Shown here: positions 33,433 through 45,799 of the stretch, one piece after another
How positions within the stretch are numbered: position 1 is the first letter of the stretch
Layout: every line of letters begins with the position of its first letter
DNA from: Cystobasidiopsis lactophilus
Lineage: Eukaryota; Basidiomycota; Agaricostilbomycetes; Agaricostilbales; Chionosphaeraceae
NCBI GenBank assembly: GCA_001599975.1
Contig: BCIO01000002.1
Coordinates: forward strand, 2,863,883-2,927,882
DNA length: 64,000 nucleotides
Reading direction: 5' to 3'
Translations under genes and position numbers: made by a program
The notes under the pieces: model-generated
Databases searched by the model: none
Told to the model about the DNA's origin: nothing
Seen by the model: only the letters and a program-made list of their open reading frames with translations

Positions 33433-36400
33433 ATGTCGCCACCCTCGACCAAGCGGCCTGCTCCTCAATCGGGGTCCGGCTCCAAGCCCAAGAAGAAGCC
33501 AAGAGTAGAGGACATCTCCACTTTCTTCTCCAGCCCCAGCAACAAGCAGCCCAAAGAGATCATCGACCTCTCCTCTGGCTCGGATGATGATGAAACTCCA
33601 GTGGCGAGCACTTCCAAGCTCGCCGATCCTGTTTTGCACCCATTCTTTACTCCCAAGAAGAAAGACAAAGGCAAAGCCAAAGAGCCTGTCTCATCGATCG
33701 AGGACGATCCGAGCCTGGCAGAGCAGAAGCCTGGCATCAGTGGCAAGAAGCCCGCCACTCCTGTTCATCCTGCCACCACCTTTGGAGCCGTGTCCAATTC
33801 CACTGCGCCTGGCGCCGAAGCGGTGGTGTACCCGCTGGAGCAGGACATCTTTGCGTTCGACCCAGCTACGGACGTGGACGTCAGCCACTGGCCTGTCGAC
33901 TCCAAGTCTGGCACTCTGGAAGTGCCCTACGCGTTCCTGACCGCTTCTTTCGTCCTCATTTCCCAAACTCGATCCCGCCTCGCCATCCTCACCGTCCTCA
34001 CCAACACCTTGCGCACCATCGTCCACTTCTCCCCTAGATCCCTCCTCCAAGCCGTCTACCTCATCACCAACCACGTCGCGCCATCTTACGAAGGCGTAGA
34101 ACTAGGCATCGGGTCCCAAGTCATCTCGAAGAGCTTGAAAGACGTCTCGGGCACCACCGCGTCCCAACTCAAGAAGCTCTGGAACCAGTATGGCGACTTT
34201 GGCGATGTCGCCTTCGCTGCCAAGTCGGCCATCCGCACCTTGATCCCAGCTCCGACCCTCACCGTTTCCGGCGTTTACTCCACTTTGATCAAGATCTGCG
34301 CTTTAAAGGGTCAAGGCGTCACCAACCAGAAAGCGTCGTTGGTCACCAAGATGCTCGTCTCCGCCAAAGGCGAGGAAGTGCGCTTCTTAGCTCGGACCTT
34401 GGTCTCCCACCTCCGAATCGGAGCGGTCAGGCTGACAGTCACTTCCGCCCTGGCCCGGTGCTTTTGTCTGGTCGGAGCAGGCAGAGCGCAGTTTGCGATC
34501 GATCCGGAAGAGTCCAAAGGGTTGAAAGCGACGGCTAGAACGGTGAAAGAGGGGAAGGACGACCCGAAGAGGCGGGAGCTCATGGACAGGCTCCAAAAGG
34601 CCGAGGCGCTCGTGAGGAAGGTCTATGTTCGCCACCGTGAGTTGTCGCGCCCCGTCTGTTCGCCTTGCACGTTTTGATGCTCTTCGCAAAAGCGAATTAC
34701 GATGACATTATCGTGAGAAGTCATATCACCATGGGCTTGTTCGAGCGTTCTGAATGGATTGAGCCCAGCCTGCCTTGCTCGATGGTGGACTGGCAGCCCT
34801 GGAGACCGCCGTTCCCCTCTCAGTCGGCACTCCTCTCTGCAACATGCTCGGTCAGATCACCCGCAACTTAGAAGACGTCAGCACTCGCTTGCAGCCCGAC
34901 ACTGAGTTCGCAGCCGAGTACAAGTACGATGGCCAGCGGGTGCAGATCCATGCTAGGCGGGCAGCTCCAGGTGAATCGAAGAAGGCACCAGAGGTCAAAA
35001 TCAAAGGTAAAGGCGGGAAATGGGTCGGAGAGGAAGGCGACATCTTCGTTCGCCTGTTCAGTGGGTCCTCCGTACTTACACGTTATCGCCTCAAGCTTGA
35101 GCTCGGCTGCAGGTCGCCACCTCGAAGACATGACAGAAAAGTACCCGGACCTGCTGGCACTGATCCCTCACATGATGTCTGTCGAGCCAAAGCCAATCGA
35201 GTCGTTCGTCATGGACGCAGAAGTGAGCTTTCTTTTGCGGAGTTCTTGAAGCAGCTGATGAACCTTGCTATAGATCGTCGCCATCGACGCGGATACTGGG
35301 GCGCTCCTCAACTTTCAGACTCTGTCGAACCGCGCCAAAAAGGACGTGCAGCTCGGCGACGTCAAGGTCAAAGCCAAGGTGTTTGCGTTCGACTTGATGC
35401 ACTTAGATGGCCAGGTGAGCGTTTGTTTCGCAGGAGAGGGGGGAAGCGTGCTGAGGGTGTTCTTTCCAAAGTCGCTCCTGGAAGAGACATTTCGAACCCG
35501 GCGGCAGCTCCTGCACGACCGCTTCCCGGCTTTGGAAGCTACGGACGCGTCGATCGCGCGCTTTGGGCATGTGGCGTCCATCGTCGCCAAGAACAACGCT
35601 GACGACTTGGACACGATCGCCGCCTTCATGGCGGACGCCATTGCCAGCAAGTGCGAAGGCCTAATGATCAAGATCCTCGACCACGAGATCGTCCCTCTGC
35701 TCGCCACGATAGTGAAGCCGGAGGAGGAAGAGGAAAGGCTACCGGATGAAGATGCGCCAGTCTCGCCCTCCAAGAGCGCAAAGTCGCCCAAGAAGTCTCG
35801 CAGGAAGCTCTTACTCTCGTCCTACGAGCCTGACAAGTATGGTTCTCTCCCGCTGTTGTTTTGAAGCTTGTCTGAGCTTGGTCCAGGCGTGCCGATTCCT
35901 GGATGAAAGTGAGCAAAAGGCTCGCCTGGTCTTTGTGTGTCTAGCTCATGCAATTTGCCGCACAGGTCAAAAAGGACTATTCAGAGACCGGTGGCGATAG
36001 TTTGGACTTGGTCCCCATCGCCGCTTGGCACGGTCAAGGTCGCAAAGCTGGCTGGTGGTCGCCTATCTTACTGGTGAGCTCTATTGGTTTCCCTGCGACC
36101 TGAGGCTGACCCTGACCTCGTTAACTGTCAGGCTGTCTACGACCCCGAGCGCGAGGTTTTCTCCGCAGTCTGTAAATGCATCTCTGGCTTCACGGATCGT
36201 ACGTCTCGACCATGCTCTACTCTTAAACCCATATGAACATTGCCGTCCGCGTGTCAGAGTTCTACAAGGACCTCAACGAGCGCTATCCCAAGGACTCAGA
36301 CACCTGTTCTAGGCTGTCCTTTGTCGATGTCGAGACCGGCCACCAGCCGCAGTGGTTCTTCAAACCATCAGAGGTGTGGGAGATTCGTGGCGCAGAGTGA

Positions 36401-36816
36401 GTCTCGCCCACTGCTTATGAATATGGACGAGTCTTAACCCCAAAATAACCCAGCATTACGCTCTCTCCAGTCTATCCAGCTGCAAAAGGAACCATACTGG
36501 GCAGTGATCGTGGCCTCAGCTTACGCTTCCCGAGGTTCATGAAGCGGCGGGAAGACAAGAGTTGCGAGCAAGCCAGTAAGACCACCCTCTCCCCGTTAGG
36601 ACTCTTTGTCTCACCTAATTCGGATGAGGTACAGCTACGCCGCGCGAACTGGCAGAAGCCTACCATCGACAAGAGAGCGGCCGACCGAAGGACGACAAAC
36701 CCAAAGCGGCCTCGAAGCCTGACGGCGGCGAAGATCCAGGCTCGGACGACGATGAAGAGGATGATGAACTGGAAGAGGAAGAGCTGCAGCTGGACATCCT
36801 GGATGATGCCTTCTGA
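33433..36816 (+). CDS. CDC9: ATP-dependent DNA ligase I
   Basis: Seals Okazaki fragments and repair nicks in the nucleus. Twelve exons; start [14 protein letters not shown] at 33433. The N-terminus has [11 protein letters not shown], resembling a PCNA-binding PIP box without the first Gln. The DNA-binding domain includes [19 protein letters not shown] and [17 protein letters not shown]. The adenylation motif is [13 protein letters not shown] (nucleophilic Lys in KYDG). Later motifs are [44 protein letters not shown] and [14 protein letters not shown]. An insertion of about 35 residues with [12 protein letters not shown] lies in the KIL-to-SYEPDK loop. It ends with an acidic tail [10 protein letters not shown]. 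All introns are GT-AG with family-consistent junctions. Confidence 0.92.
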
Positions 36817-37011
36817 CCTCTTGCAATCCGAAACTTCGTGAGGAGCGGATACAACGGCTCGAGTGCTTTCCTTCTTCACTTTCTCACGTTGAGGTGTCTC
36901 TGAGTCCCTTTCGAATGGCATATATAGCAACTTTCTCAGCAAAGGCAGGGACAAGCAAATGGCCAACAATCAACACGACCAGCGTTTTTGACTGTTTCCG
37001 GATCTCGCAAC

Positions 37012-39312
37012 CTAAACCCTTCCCGCGCGACGAAGTTGCCTCTCGTGTCTCCGGCCGAACTTCCCTCCCTTGTTGCCTTGGCCGTTCTTCTGCCCGTTGC
37101 CTTGGGCGTTCTGCTGGTTCTGCTGGCCATTGCCTTGAGCAGCCTGGGCGGCCGCTGTACCCTGGGCCGCCGCCGCAGTCGTTTGCGCAACAGCAGCGCC
37201 TTGGCCGTTCTGGGCAGCCGCACCGCCATTGCCATTCGCGCCACCGTCGACAGCGGTGACTGCAACAAGAAGGTCAGCTGCGCTCGACCGAAAGTCCACT
37301 CAAAAGACACCAACAGTAGCAGCAATCATCGATCATCCCGTGTTGGGCTAGAAGGAAAGACGTCTGAGCAGCGTGAGGGAGCTCATCATTCAGACAAGCA
37401 CTCACCAATTGGCGCGATGACTGGTTGATGGTTAGCCGCTGTGTTGATGGAGCAGAGTCGGTAAGCGGCCTGCATGAAGTTTTGCTGTCAGTAATCTGAT
37501 GCGTCAAGGAGGCAAGAACACAAACAGCAGGAACACCGCCGGCCACTTTCTTGCTGGCGATGCCGTTCACAGCCGCAACGTCGATGCCACTGAAGAAGGC
37601 GAAATCAAGTGGGCTTGGGGGCTGAGCAAATAGGCGGTAAGTATGGTCATAAGTCCGGACATATGAAGAGGACAAACCGCGGTCGAGTCAAGAGAGTCAC
37701 TGAGCGGATGAAATCAGCCTCGGGACAACACAACCCGTTCGGGGCAAAGCGGGGACGCACAGCGCCTGCATGACAAAATGGGTGTGACCAACGATGTTGT
37801 TGTCGGGGCCAACCTCCTGGGGAGCAGCATCTGGATGCGTACGCCTGGCGTCAGCATACCTCTTGTGGTCATAGAGTCAAGCAGGTCTTACAGTAGGTGG
37901 CCTGAGCGTTGGTGAACTTTCCGGCTGTAATGGACGCCTCAGGATCAAGCAGACACAGAAGGCGATTTGGACAGACGCACTGGTGAGACGCTCGATAGCC
38001 ATGGTGATGGTGAAGTCTTGGTTCGCGGGAATGGTGTCGCCGTCTGCATGGGTGTCGTGTCAGTATGCAGTTGATGCAGTTCTCGTACACTCCGACTGAC
38101 TTTTCGGAAACGTGAACTTGGAGCTGGGGATGTTGGTCTTGGGTGGGATATCGCCCATCACCTGAAGGATGCAAGTTCAGCGGAGCCAGGCGAGCCTAAG
38201 GTGAACACGGCGTACGACACCATTGCAGGAGCCCTGTTGTAAGCATGAGATCCTGGTCGCTCCAAAGGAAGCACCAAAAACGCACGGTAACGATTTGCAG
38301 TCCGTTGGTTTTGGTCTTGCCAGTGCAGCTGTAGGGCACGAATGAGTTCGAATCATCGGTACTCGGATCGCAGAGAAGCCCCTACTGGTTGATGAAGTTG
38401 GCAGGATCCGTCGCTGAGGCCGCGTTCTGGGGACTTGTCGTGTTCAAGCCAAGGCCGTCAATCTGGGAACCAGTCTGTGTGCAGACCGTTGAGTATTGAG
38501 ATTGATGGGTTCATTGTTGGACATCAAGACGAGCTTACCTGAACGTTTTCCTGTAGAAGCAGAAGCGGGTTGGCGCCTCCGCCTTGTTGGCCGCCCTGGC
38601 CGCCTTGGTTTCCTTGCTGGCCGCCCTGGCCGCCCTGCTGGCCGCCTTGACCTCCTGTGTTAGTTGCTGCGTTGTCTGTTGGAAGCCACTGCATCAGAGA
38701 TCAGCATGAAAAGTGACAGGGGTAAGCTCACTTGTGGAGACGGCTGTTATTGCGCGAAGGTGAAAGTCAGCACAGTGAAATGTGAAAGAGGCAGACGGCG
38801 TGGATTACCTGCTGCAGAAGTCGTGGTTGTGCCAGCTGAGAGCCGATTTTAGCTCTGAAACAGGACGACGAAGTGAATGAAGGAACGAACCGGCAACCGC
38901 TGGGCGAGAAGCTTCATCAATCAACTGTTCGAGAACGCAATGCAGTGGGATACTCACCTGCCGAGGTAGTGGCAGCAGCTGCTTTAGATGTCTGCTTGCC
39001 GCCCTGGCCTTTGAAACCGCCCTGGCCGAAAGCACCCTGACCTTTAGTGAAGCCGCCTTTGCCACCGAAGCCGCCCTTGTTGCCAAAGCCGCCGCCGACA
39101 GCAAGGTTGTTGCCGGCAGGGATTGAAGATGCAGGTGCAGAAGAAACTGGGGCTGCTTGAGATGACGCCGCGGCTTGGGTGACGGAAGAGGGTGCGGGAG
39201 ACGCCGACGAGCTGGCGGCGCCCTTGCCGCCGCAGGGTTCCTGGTGTTGGCCGCGAGCCTGGACGCCAGCGAACAGGAAAGCGAGAGAAAGAGCAGCAGT
39301 GTTGACCTTCAT
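37012..39312 (-). CDS. Secreted protein of a fungal repeat-flanked family, about 15 introns
   Basis: Secreted (signal peptide MKVNTAALSLAFLFAGVQA at 39312); function unknown, sometimes seen as abundant extracellular proteins of basidiomycetes. After a Ser/Ala and Gly/Lys-rich part and a GGQQGGQGGQQGN repeat, the conserved core reads ANPLLLLQENVQ, GSQIDGLGLNT, DPANFINHCTGKTKTNGLQI, GSCNGVVMGDIPP, SSKFTFPKNGDTIPANQDFT, FTNAQATYYAAPQEVGPDNN, GHTHFVMQAL, FFSGIDVAAVNGI, RLCSINTAANHQPVIAPI, AQHGMIDDCCYF, then VDGGANGNGG and a Gln/Asn/Gly tail. I count about 15 introns in 2.3 kb. The apparent in-frame TAG at 38382-38384 lies inside an intron (38329-38385). Confidence 0.8.
38500..38700 (-). repeat. 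Gln-Gly-Gly coding repeat in the secreted protein
   Basis: A short imperfect repeat of GGCCAGCAGGGC-type units (about 38580-38655) codes alternating QGG, QQGG and QGN units before the conserved core. Confidence 0.7.
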
Positions 39313-40055
39313 AGTGTCTTGTTGTCAAGCAAGCCTTTGAGAAGGAAAGGAGTTGTGAAAATGGTTCGAAAGGATTGGCTGCGTGAGGGGAGTGGTTCGG
39401 CCTGCGAAGAAGAGGGTGTGTGCGCGTGTGTGGAGGAGGAGAGACTTGTCCAAATCAAGTTGAGTGAAGTTGGAGAAGCGTGCAAGAAGGAACCAGTCCT
39501 GTTCGCGCGTGTGAGCCCAGTTGCCGCCGCCTGCAACCTGTGAGCGTGCCCCCTCACCCGTGAGAAAGATACAGGCCAGCTGTATGAGGTCCAAAGGCTA
39601 TCAAAGCTCGAAGCGAAGGTGGTGGGAGCAGAGAGACGAGTAGCAAAGGCTCCTCCGAAGATCAAACGTTTCGTCGCCAAGGAGGGCAACCCGCATGGAA
39701 AGAGACTTCCCGTGGGTTTCGGCTTCCCAAAACGCAACGTCAAAGCCCTAAATAGACATTCGCTGAAAGATCAGACAGCAGGCAACAGTACATGGTGGGC
39801 TGAGGCGAATGGTCTGCTCCGATTCCAAAAATGGGCAGCAGGCCAGCGTCGTTCCGCTCTGCCAGTCGACGCAACAAGCACCACTGCACTCGAACATGTA
39901 GCATCGTTCAGACATGGAAGCGTCAGTGGCGGCAACTTCTCAAATCGAGGCAGGAAAGACGCGGCTGGTCGACCCCAAGAGGTGGCAAAGACGGTGGCGG
40001 ATCGACATGAGTTCAACTCTTGGACACTTTGCAATATGTTACATGATCAGTAATG
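39313..40055. promoter_or_regulatory. Upstream region of the secreted-protein gene
   Basis: 743 bases between two minus-strand genes. A plus-strand open frame (39619-40053) and a minus-strand one (39309-39743) have no recognisable content. Long for this window, in keeping with a regulated secreted gene, but I see no defined elements. Confidence 0.3.
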
Positions 40056-41282
40056 CTACAATTGAGCCTCGAGATCGGGCTCCTCGGCATTCTCCCTAGA
40101 AACACACAACCTTCGCCCTGCCTTGCCAATCTGGTACCGCCAGTAACTCCAAGACAGAAACCGCCCTGGCTTGGGGCCAAACCGAACGTCCAGCTCCGTC
40201 TTGTAGGCCTCTCGATCAGAGTCATAGTCTTCTTGATGGGATTCGCCACCCAGCAGCGCGTCACGTTCGGTCGGAGGTGCAGGCTCGGCTCCCGCGAAGC
40301 AACCAGAGAACCAAGACGTCGCCCAGGCCACGCACGACCTTGCGCGCTCGGGAGAAGACGCAGTCTTGACGCTTCGCCGCGCCATCCGCCGCTCTTGCTG
40401 CTGCCGAAGCAGGTGCTTGTATTCCCTTGAGGCGTCCGGCCCATACAGGATTTGCAGCGTGCGGGAAGGCGACGGAGCAGCGACAGAAGTCTGCATGAGT
40501 GGTGCGTAGATGCTGGAGACGACGGAGGAGCCGGGGGAGGAAGAGCGGGAGACGGCTCCGGACCGTGGGACGGACGACGACAAGGTGGTGTCGATGGAGG
40601 TCCGGCGAGAGATGGGGCGAGACGGCGAGCTCATCCCAGAAGCACTGGAGGGAGATCTGGACAGCAAGGAAGAGCGAGAGTGGCGCTTGAGCTGCTGATG
40701 CTCTCGACCTCTTCTGATGCCGCCACCAATGCGGACGACTGGCGAGAACTTGAGCTTTGGCGCCCCGCTGATACCATCCACGTTTGAAACATTGCCATCC
40801 CTGTCCTCCTCGTCTGACTCCGAACCCTCATTATCGTCGTAGGCCTTGATGTGGAGAGGCGACGACATTCGACGGCTGGTGAATGGCGCGGCATTGGCGA
40901 TCAACCTTCGGCCCTCCTCGTGCGACAGCATCGAGTCTTCGTTGTCCGAGCCAGAGTCGGACGTCGAATCCTGGCCATGCCGCTGAGGCTGGGAGGTGTC
41001 GGCTGACCGCTTGATGTTCTTCAATCGCGCCAGCTTGCGCTCTGTGAATTCAATGAGCACGGGAAGGCGCTTGACACATCAAGAGAGCAGTAGCAACGTA
41101 CCCAGCGCTTTGATCGTTGCCTCAGAGTCGTCATCAAGGAATTTGGGAGCTACGACCCGAACTGGTGTCGAAGTCGAGGTGGATGCTAGCGGCGGCCATT
41201 CGACCTCGCGGCCGGTCTGCGTCTTGCTGTCGTCGAAGCCGACAAAGTGGCGAGGCGTGGCGACCACAGCGATTTGAGTCAT
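40056..41282 (-). CDS. Ser-rich hypothetical protein
   Basis: Not recognised. It starts at 41282 with MTQIAVVATPRHFVGFDDSK; one intron (G|gtacgt to ttcacag|AG) joins IKALE to RKLARLKNIKRS. The middle is acidic and Ser-rich (GSDNEDSM, EGSESDEEDRDG), then strongly Ser/Arg-rich (RSSLLSRSPSSASG, SRRTSIDTT), typical of a disordered, phosphorylated region. The C-terminal part is more ordered: YGPDASREYKHLLRQQQERR, CVAWATSWFSGCFAG, PGRFLSWSYWRYQIGKAGRR. A lone Trp-rich segment could be a membrane-associated helix. It is followed by ESF1 on the same strand upstream. Confidence 0.6.
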
Positions 41283-41369
41283 GTCATGTCCGTTCCGCTG
41301 CTGCTGGACAGAAGAAAGTTTGGGAAATGATGCAGCCTCGCGGTCGAGATGCGCCCGTCAATTCGTGGG

Positions 41370-43493
41370 TTACACCTTCTGCTTCTTTCTAGACCCTGAA
41401 GACTTGCCCTCCTTGCTCTTGCGCTTGACGCTCTGCACCAGCTCGTCGAGCTCGACGGCACCAGACTTGGCAGCCGGCACCTCCTGGGGCGCGACCAACC
41501 CCTTCTCTCGGTCTGCCCTGACCTGCGACAGCAACTTGTCCATGTTCTTGGTCTTTCTGAATTGCGCCGCGCTCGGGTCGATGGCGAATTTGTGATCTTG
41601 GCGGATGGCCTTGAAGCGCTCGTCCTGCGTGTCCAGCTCGAAGGTGTCGGCCGGTGCGGCCAGCAGCGCGTCTTCCTTGGCCCGCTTGGACTTGGACTTG
41701 TTGTGCTTGCGCCGGGTGGAGCGCGAGAGCTTTTCTTGCTTCGTGATGGTACTCATGTCGAAGTGCCGGCCCACCGCACCGCTGTCCTCGTCGTCCACCA
41801 GCAAAGCCAGCTCGGCCCTTTCCTTTTCTGCTCGCTTCTTCTCGTCCACAACGGGCTCGGCCTCCTCTTCGGACTCGGAGCCCTGGTCGAAGAAGTCGTC
41901 CTGCTCCTCTTCCTCCGGCGCCGCCACCTGCTTCTTGGCGTCCTTCTTCCGCTGCTTGCGCTCCTTCTCTTTCCGCTTGTACGTGTCCAAAGAGGTCTCG
42001 TCCTTGGAATTACCAGCTTCCACGTCGCCAAAGCCGGCGCCCAGCGCGGGTGTGAAAGTGATCTCCATATCCCCCTCGACCTTCTTGGAGGATTTAGAGC
42101 CTTTGGAAGATGATCCCGTGCCTAGGCCTAGCAGAGCTCTGAGGCGATCACGTTTGTCTTGGGATTCGGCGTCAGCCTGGGCGGCGGCGTCGTCCTCTGA
42201 TTCGTCGGACGAAGAAGCAAGGTAGGTGGAGAAGTCTAGTTTGTCCAACTCTTCCTTCGAAAGCTTTGAAATGTCCATCCGAGTGAGTTCGGAGCGGCGC
42301 GGGTCGTCTTGGTCCCAGGTCAGCTTGACTTTAGAATGGCGGAGTGCCTGTCAAACCATGCCTCAGTATCGTCCTAGAGGAGGAAAGAAGTTAACATACA
42401 TCAGTGGCATAGTTGGCAGCCTTGTAATCGGGGTCGTCTCGAGTTGCGACGTCCTTCGGCTCATCTTCAAAGACCATTTCGTCCGGAATGCACCTGCGAC
42501 CAACTTGAGCACCAAGTACACCCGCTTGGCGCCAGATAGAACCGACCTGAGATCAAATACGTTGGCGCTTCGTTCAAACTCGGTGCTGTGGACTTCTGCA
42601 AAGGCCGCTCGAGCCGCCGCCACCGAGCTGAACTCGACCACGGCGTAGTAGTACCGCAAGCGCTCTAGCTGGTATCGCCTCAAAGCGCGTTCGTTGTACT
42701 CCTCGCCCGTATCTGGGTTGATGATGGTGCGCTCGTCGATCTCGTCGGCGTCTTTGAAGATTTCCGGCGGCGGGCCAGCCACAGCCTCGGTCTTCATGCG
42801 CTCCTTCCCAAAGTCTGACGGGTAAATGGAGACTTTGACAACCTTGCTCGAGTTCAAAATAGCCGAAGAAGTGGAAGGCTGGGAGTTGAAGACGGAAGAG
42901 AAGACCTTGAATATGTCCACCGCGCGAATGTGATCCCAGTCCATGTTGACGGCGGCCAGGCGCTTGGTAGTGATCTCCTGCTCCTCGGTGTCGGACTCCT
43001 GAGCTGGAAGGGCGTCTTCGTCCAAGTCGATGGACAGCTCCGACGACGCTCGGCGGTTTCGACCTGCTGGGCCCAGCTCGACCGCCTCTTCAGGGTCAAA
43101 GTCGCTCTCGTCGTCCAGCTCCGACTCTTCCGCCTCGTCGTCCTCCTCGTCTTCCTCATCCGAAGACTCCATCAAGATTTCACCGCGGGCCAATGCCAGC
43201 GCATCTTTCTTCGCCGAGGGCCGCTTCTTCTTGCCGTCCTCCTGAAAGTCGTAAAACTTTTCCAGCTCCTCCTTGCTCTTGGACTTGTCGACCTTTCTGC
43301 CATACTTGTCAATCTTGGATGAGGCGGCTTCGGTTTGGGACAAGAGGTCTTTGAAACGAGGGTCGACTTTGACTTTTTGCGAGAGCCTCTTGGGCTTGAC
43401 GAAACGCGGGTCGGTGTGCAACGAGGCAAAGCGAGGGTCGTTGGTGATCTCTTTCGTCTTGGGTTCAGCAGCTCCCTTGTTTTTGCGGCCCAT
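41370..43493 (-). CDS. ESF1: Esf1-like pre-rRNA processing factor
   Basis: A nucleolar protein of the early 90S pre-ribosome needed for 18S rRNA maturation (family knowledge). Three exons. Start MGRKNKGAAE at 43493. The N-terminus has the repeated DPRF motif (NDPRFASLHTDPRFVKPKR and VDPRFKDLL). The central region is LAAVNMDWDHIRAVDIFKVF, VSIYPSDFGKERM, EEYNERALRRYQLERLRYYY, an RRM-like fold. Intron 1 joins SANVFDLR to CIPDEMVFEDEP, intron 2 joins YATD to ALRHSKVKLTWD. The C-terminal NUC153 block is TQDERFKAIRQDHKFAIDPS and FRKTKNMDKLL, followed by a basic end. Confidence 0.92.
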
Positions 43494-43632
43494 CTTGACA
43501 GAGGGTTTCAGCAAGAAGACAATCTAAGCGCAAGAAAATTTATGGTGGCGAAGAGGGACTTTTGAGGCCAGCGCAGTGCAGGTAGATGGACGTGGAAGTG
43601 TGCTTGGGTCATTATTTCACATCGAAGGAGGG

Positions 43633-44939
43633 CTATGGCTGGGTCGGCACATTGAGCAGCACGCCGTTTCCTCCGCTTGGCAAGTAGGTCACATTCCGGC
43701 TCTTGCTCTGTGAAAGACATCGCCCAGCCATCAGCGCAACGTCACGGCCGGTGATGGGGAAGGCATTTCTCACCAAGGTATTCGCGATGTCTCGGCTGGT
43801 TTCGATGCGGCGGAGCTGGACCAGCCCTTCGCCGGCCTTTTCGAGCGCCTTGGAGATGATCTTGGCGGCCTCTCCTTCGCCCTCTGCTCGGATAACCGCT
43901 GCTTGGCGTTCTTGCTCGGCCTGAATGCGACCAGCACAAAATCAGCACGGCTTGTGACGAGCTGCTGAGCAAAGTCGACATACCCTCTCGACTTCGAACT
44001 TTGCCCTCTCGGCCGCTGCACACATATGTTGTTAACACTACTACAACCAGCAGCTGCAATAGACCCTTACCCTGCTGTGCGACTTGCTTGGCCTCAACTG
44101 CTTGCGTGAAGTCTTTTCCGAACTGATGGCCACGAAAGTCTTTGAGATGCAGGCAAACTCGTATAAAAAGGCGGAAACCAACGGTCAGATGTGTGATGGA
44201 AACATCTTCGAGCATGATGTTGAACTGCCTAGCTCGGAGGAGCAGGTCTTCTCGTATCCTTGAGGAGACGACTTCTCGCTGGGTCTGAGGGGAGAGATGA
44301 GCACACGCGGCTCAACGTTGGCATTCGAAGCGCCTACGATCAGCTCAGCAGCGTCATAGTTGGCCACTGTCGCTTTGAGCTGTTGTCCACACCGCATTTA
44401 GCCAATCCTCGCAGGTTGGCAAAAGGAGCAGATCCGGCAGAACGCACCACTTCGTTGCCGATGGACGGCAGCACCCTCTCATCGTAGTCCAGGCCCAAGT
44501 TCTTGTACACCTCGGAGAGCTTGGAGACGTCCGGCCTGCTCATGACCCGCAAGCTCAAAGTGACCATCTGGAGATCTTTAGAGCCCGTCGTGGTGCTGAT
44601 GATCCTCGGCTTGATGCGGACGTCGTAGAGGATGGCCCGTTGGAGCCAGGGGATGAGGAAGTGCGTGCCCTCGCCGACGGCCACTGGCTTGACACCTTGA
44701 AATCGGTCAAAGATGACTGCCCCGGGCCTCACTGTTGAGCACTTTGCGTCTGATGTAGCCTGTTCGATGCTACTCACCAGCTCTTGTGCCGCCTGGAACA
44801 TCGTAAATGCTGGCTTGGAACAGGCCTGTGATCATCGTGAAGCCGGTCAGCTTGCGCGGGCCCGTCAAAAAAAGTGTGGGTGGCCGAACCCAGAGCAGCG
44901 ATGGCAGGCACCGCCAGCCTTCCGACGACTTGTGACATG
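43633..44939 (-). CDS. PHB1: Prohibitin 1
   Basis: A subunit of the ring-shaped prohibitin complex in the mitochondrial inner membrane. Nine exons. Start [17 protein letters not shown] at 44939, joined to [15 protein letters not shown] and [20 protein letters not shown]. Then [118 protein letters not shown] and [12 protein letters not shown]. The VGEGTHF and [11 protein letters not shown] choices match Phb1, not Phb2. The HLT|FGK junction uses the donor gttggt. It is head-to-tail with ESF1. Confidence 0.92.
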
Positions 44940-45799
44940 CTCGAGGAGAGCTGCTTGAACTTGAGTGGCTTGGCGAGTCGAGCGAATCGTCGTCTGGGGC
45001 AGACGAAGCTTCTCCCAGCTCGGTCAACTCTGCCCCCGATCGCAGGTTTCCTGCCTCTGGTTGTCTGGCTTCGGCGTGTGCTTGTGCAATGTTTAGGGTC
45101 ACAATGACCGTCCTGGCTTCCTCTCATGTCTCCTTGCTTGGCTCCATCCTCTCGAACCGAAGGCTGAGCTCTCCCGTGTGTTGACTTGCGTTCGGCTTGT
45201 CGAAGCGCTGCTTGTCTGCCATCCTGTTGGGCTCCTTTTACACGACACACGAACAGGGGCTTAGTTCAAAGACTGAGTAATGGCTGCGACTGTTAGTGCC
45301 TCGGATCAATTGGCTTGCTTCTCGCTCTGCAGCCGTGGCCTGGCCTCAACCCGGGGCATTGCCCTCCTTGTCCGTCTTCAACTTGATGCTGTATTCTGGA
45401 GCTCACTGTAAGATGGTGTTACGACAGAGAAGGTGGTTTCGACGCCGGGTCGAGGACAGAATCCGTTCTGACTGCTTCGGCCTCGCCGTGCCTCTAACTC
45501 CCTTAGTGCCATTTCCGGAGCTCGTTCTAAAGAACTTCGTGGTAGTAGAAGCGTCCTCGACGTCGGCTCGAGAACAGACACCAGTTCTGGATGCTTAGGT
45601 GTCGCGGTGCCTCTGGTCTGCTCCCAACCGTGCTCGTCGAATAACTCCTGCGATTGACCAGGGCAACAACACGCGCACTTTTTGGCCCCTGCTATCGGCG
45701 GCTGCAGCTCCTCCGCCCGGCTGTTGACTGATCTCCTGCTTTGCATCGAGTCCACCTTCTTCCTTCTCCTAATCGACCTTCTAACTTCCACGCTCTCCG
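44940..45799. promoter_or_regulatory. Long divergent intergenic region PHB1 / GT31 gene
   Basis: 860 bases between divergent starts, the longest gap in the window. It contains a diverged direct repeat (about 45450-45500 and 45568-45620). Open frames here are unconvincing. Dense polypyrimidine (cttccttctccta) at 45757-45770 precedes the GT31 start. Confidence 0.4.
45450..45620 (+). repeat. Diverged ~50-bp direct repeat, 118-bp spacing
   Basis: Copy 1 (CGACGCCGGGTCGAGGACAG, start about 45450) and copy 2 (CGACGTCGGCTCGAGAACAG, start about 45568) share the order CGACG-CGG-TCGAG-ACAGA-CGTTCTG/AGTTCTG-TGCTT-GTGCCTCT with scattered changes. Read by eye; identity not calculated. Confidence 0.55.

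Noticed and set aside
38382-38384. In-frame TAG inside the conserved core of the secreted protein
   Set aside because: It lies in a 57-base intron (38329-38385, CA|gtaggg to ccctacag); splicing restores FINHCTGKTKTNG.
39309-40053. Open frames on both strands upstream of the secreted protein
   Set aside because: Composition is unlike the neighbours, no motif is recognisable, and the position suits a promoter.
45296-45791. Open frames in the PHB1/GT31 gap
   Set aside because: They cover the diverged repeat and lack coding signs; treated as intergenic.
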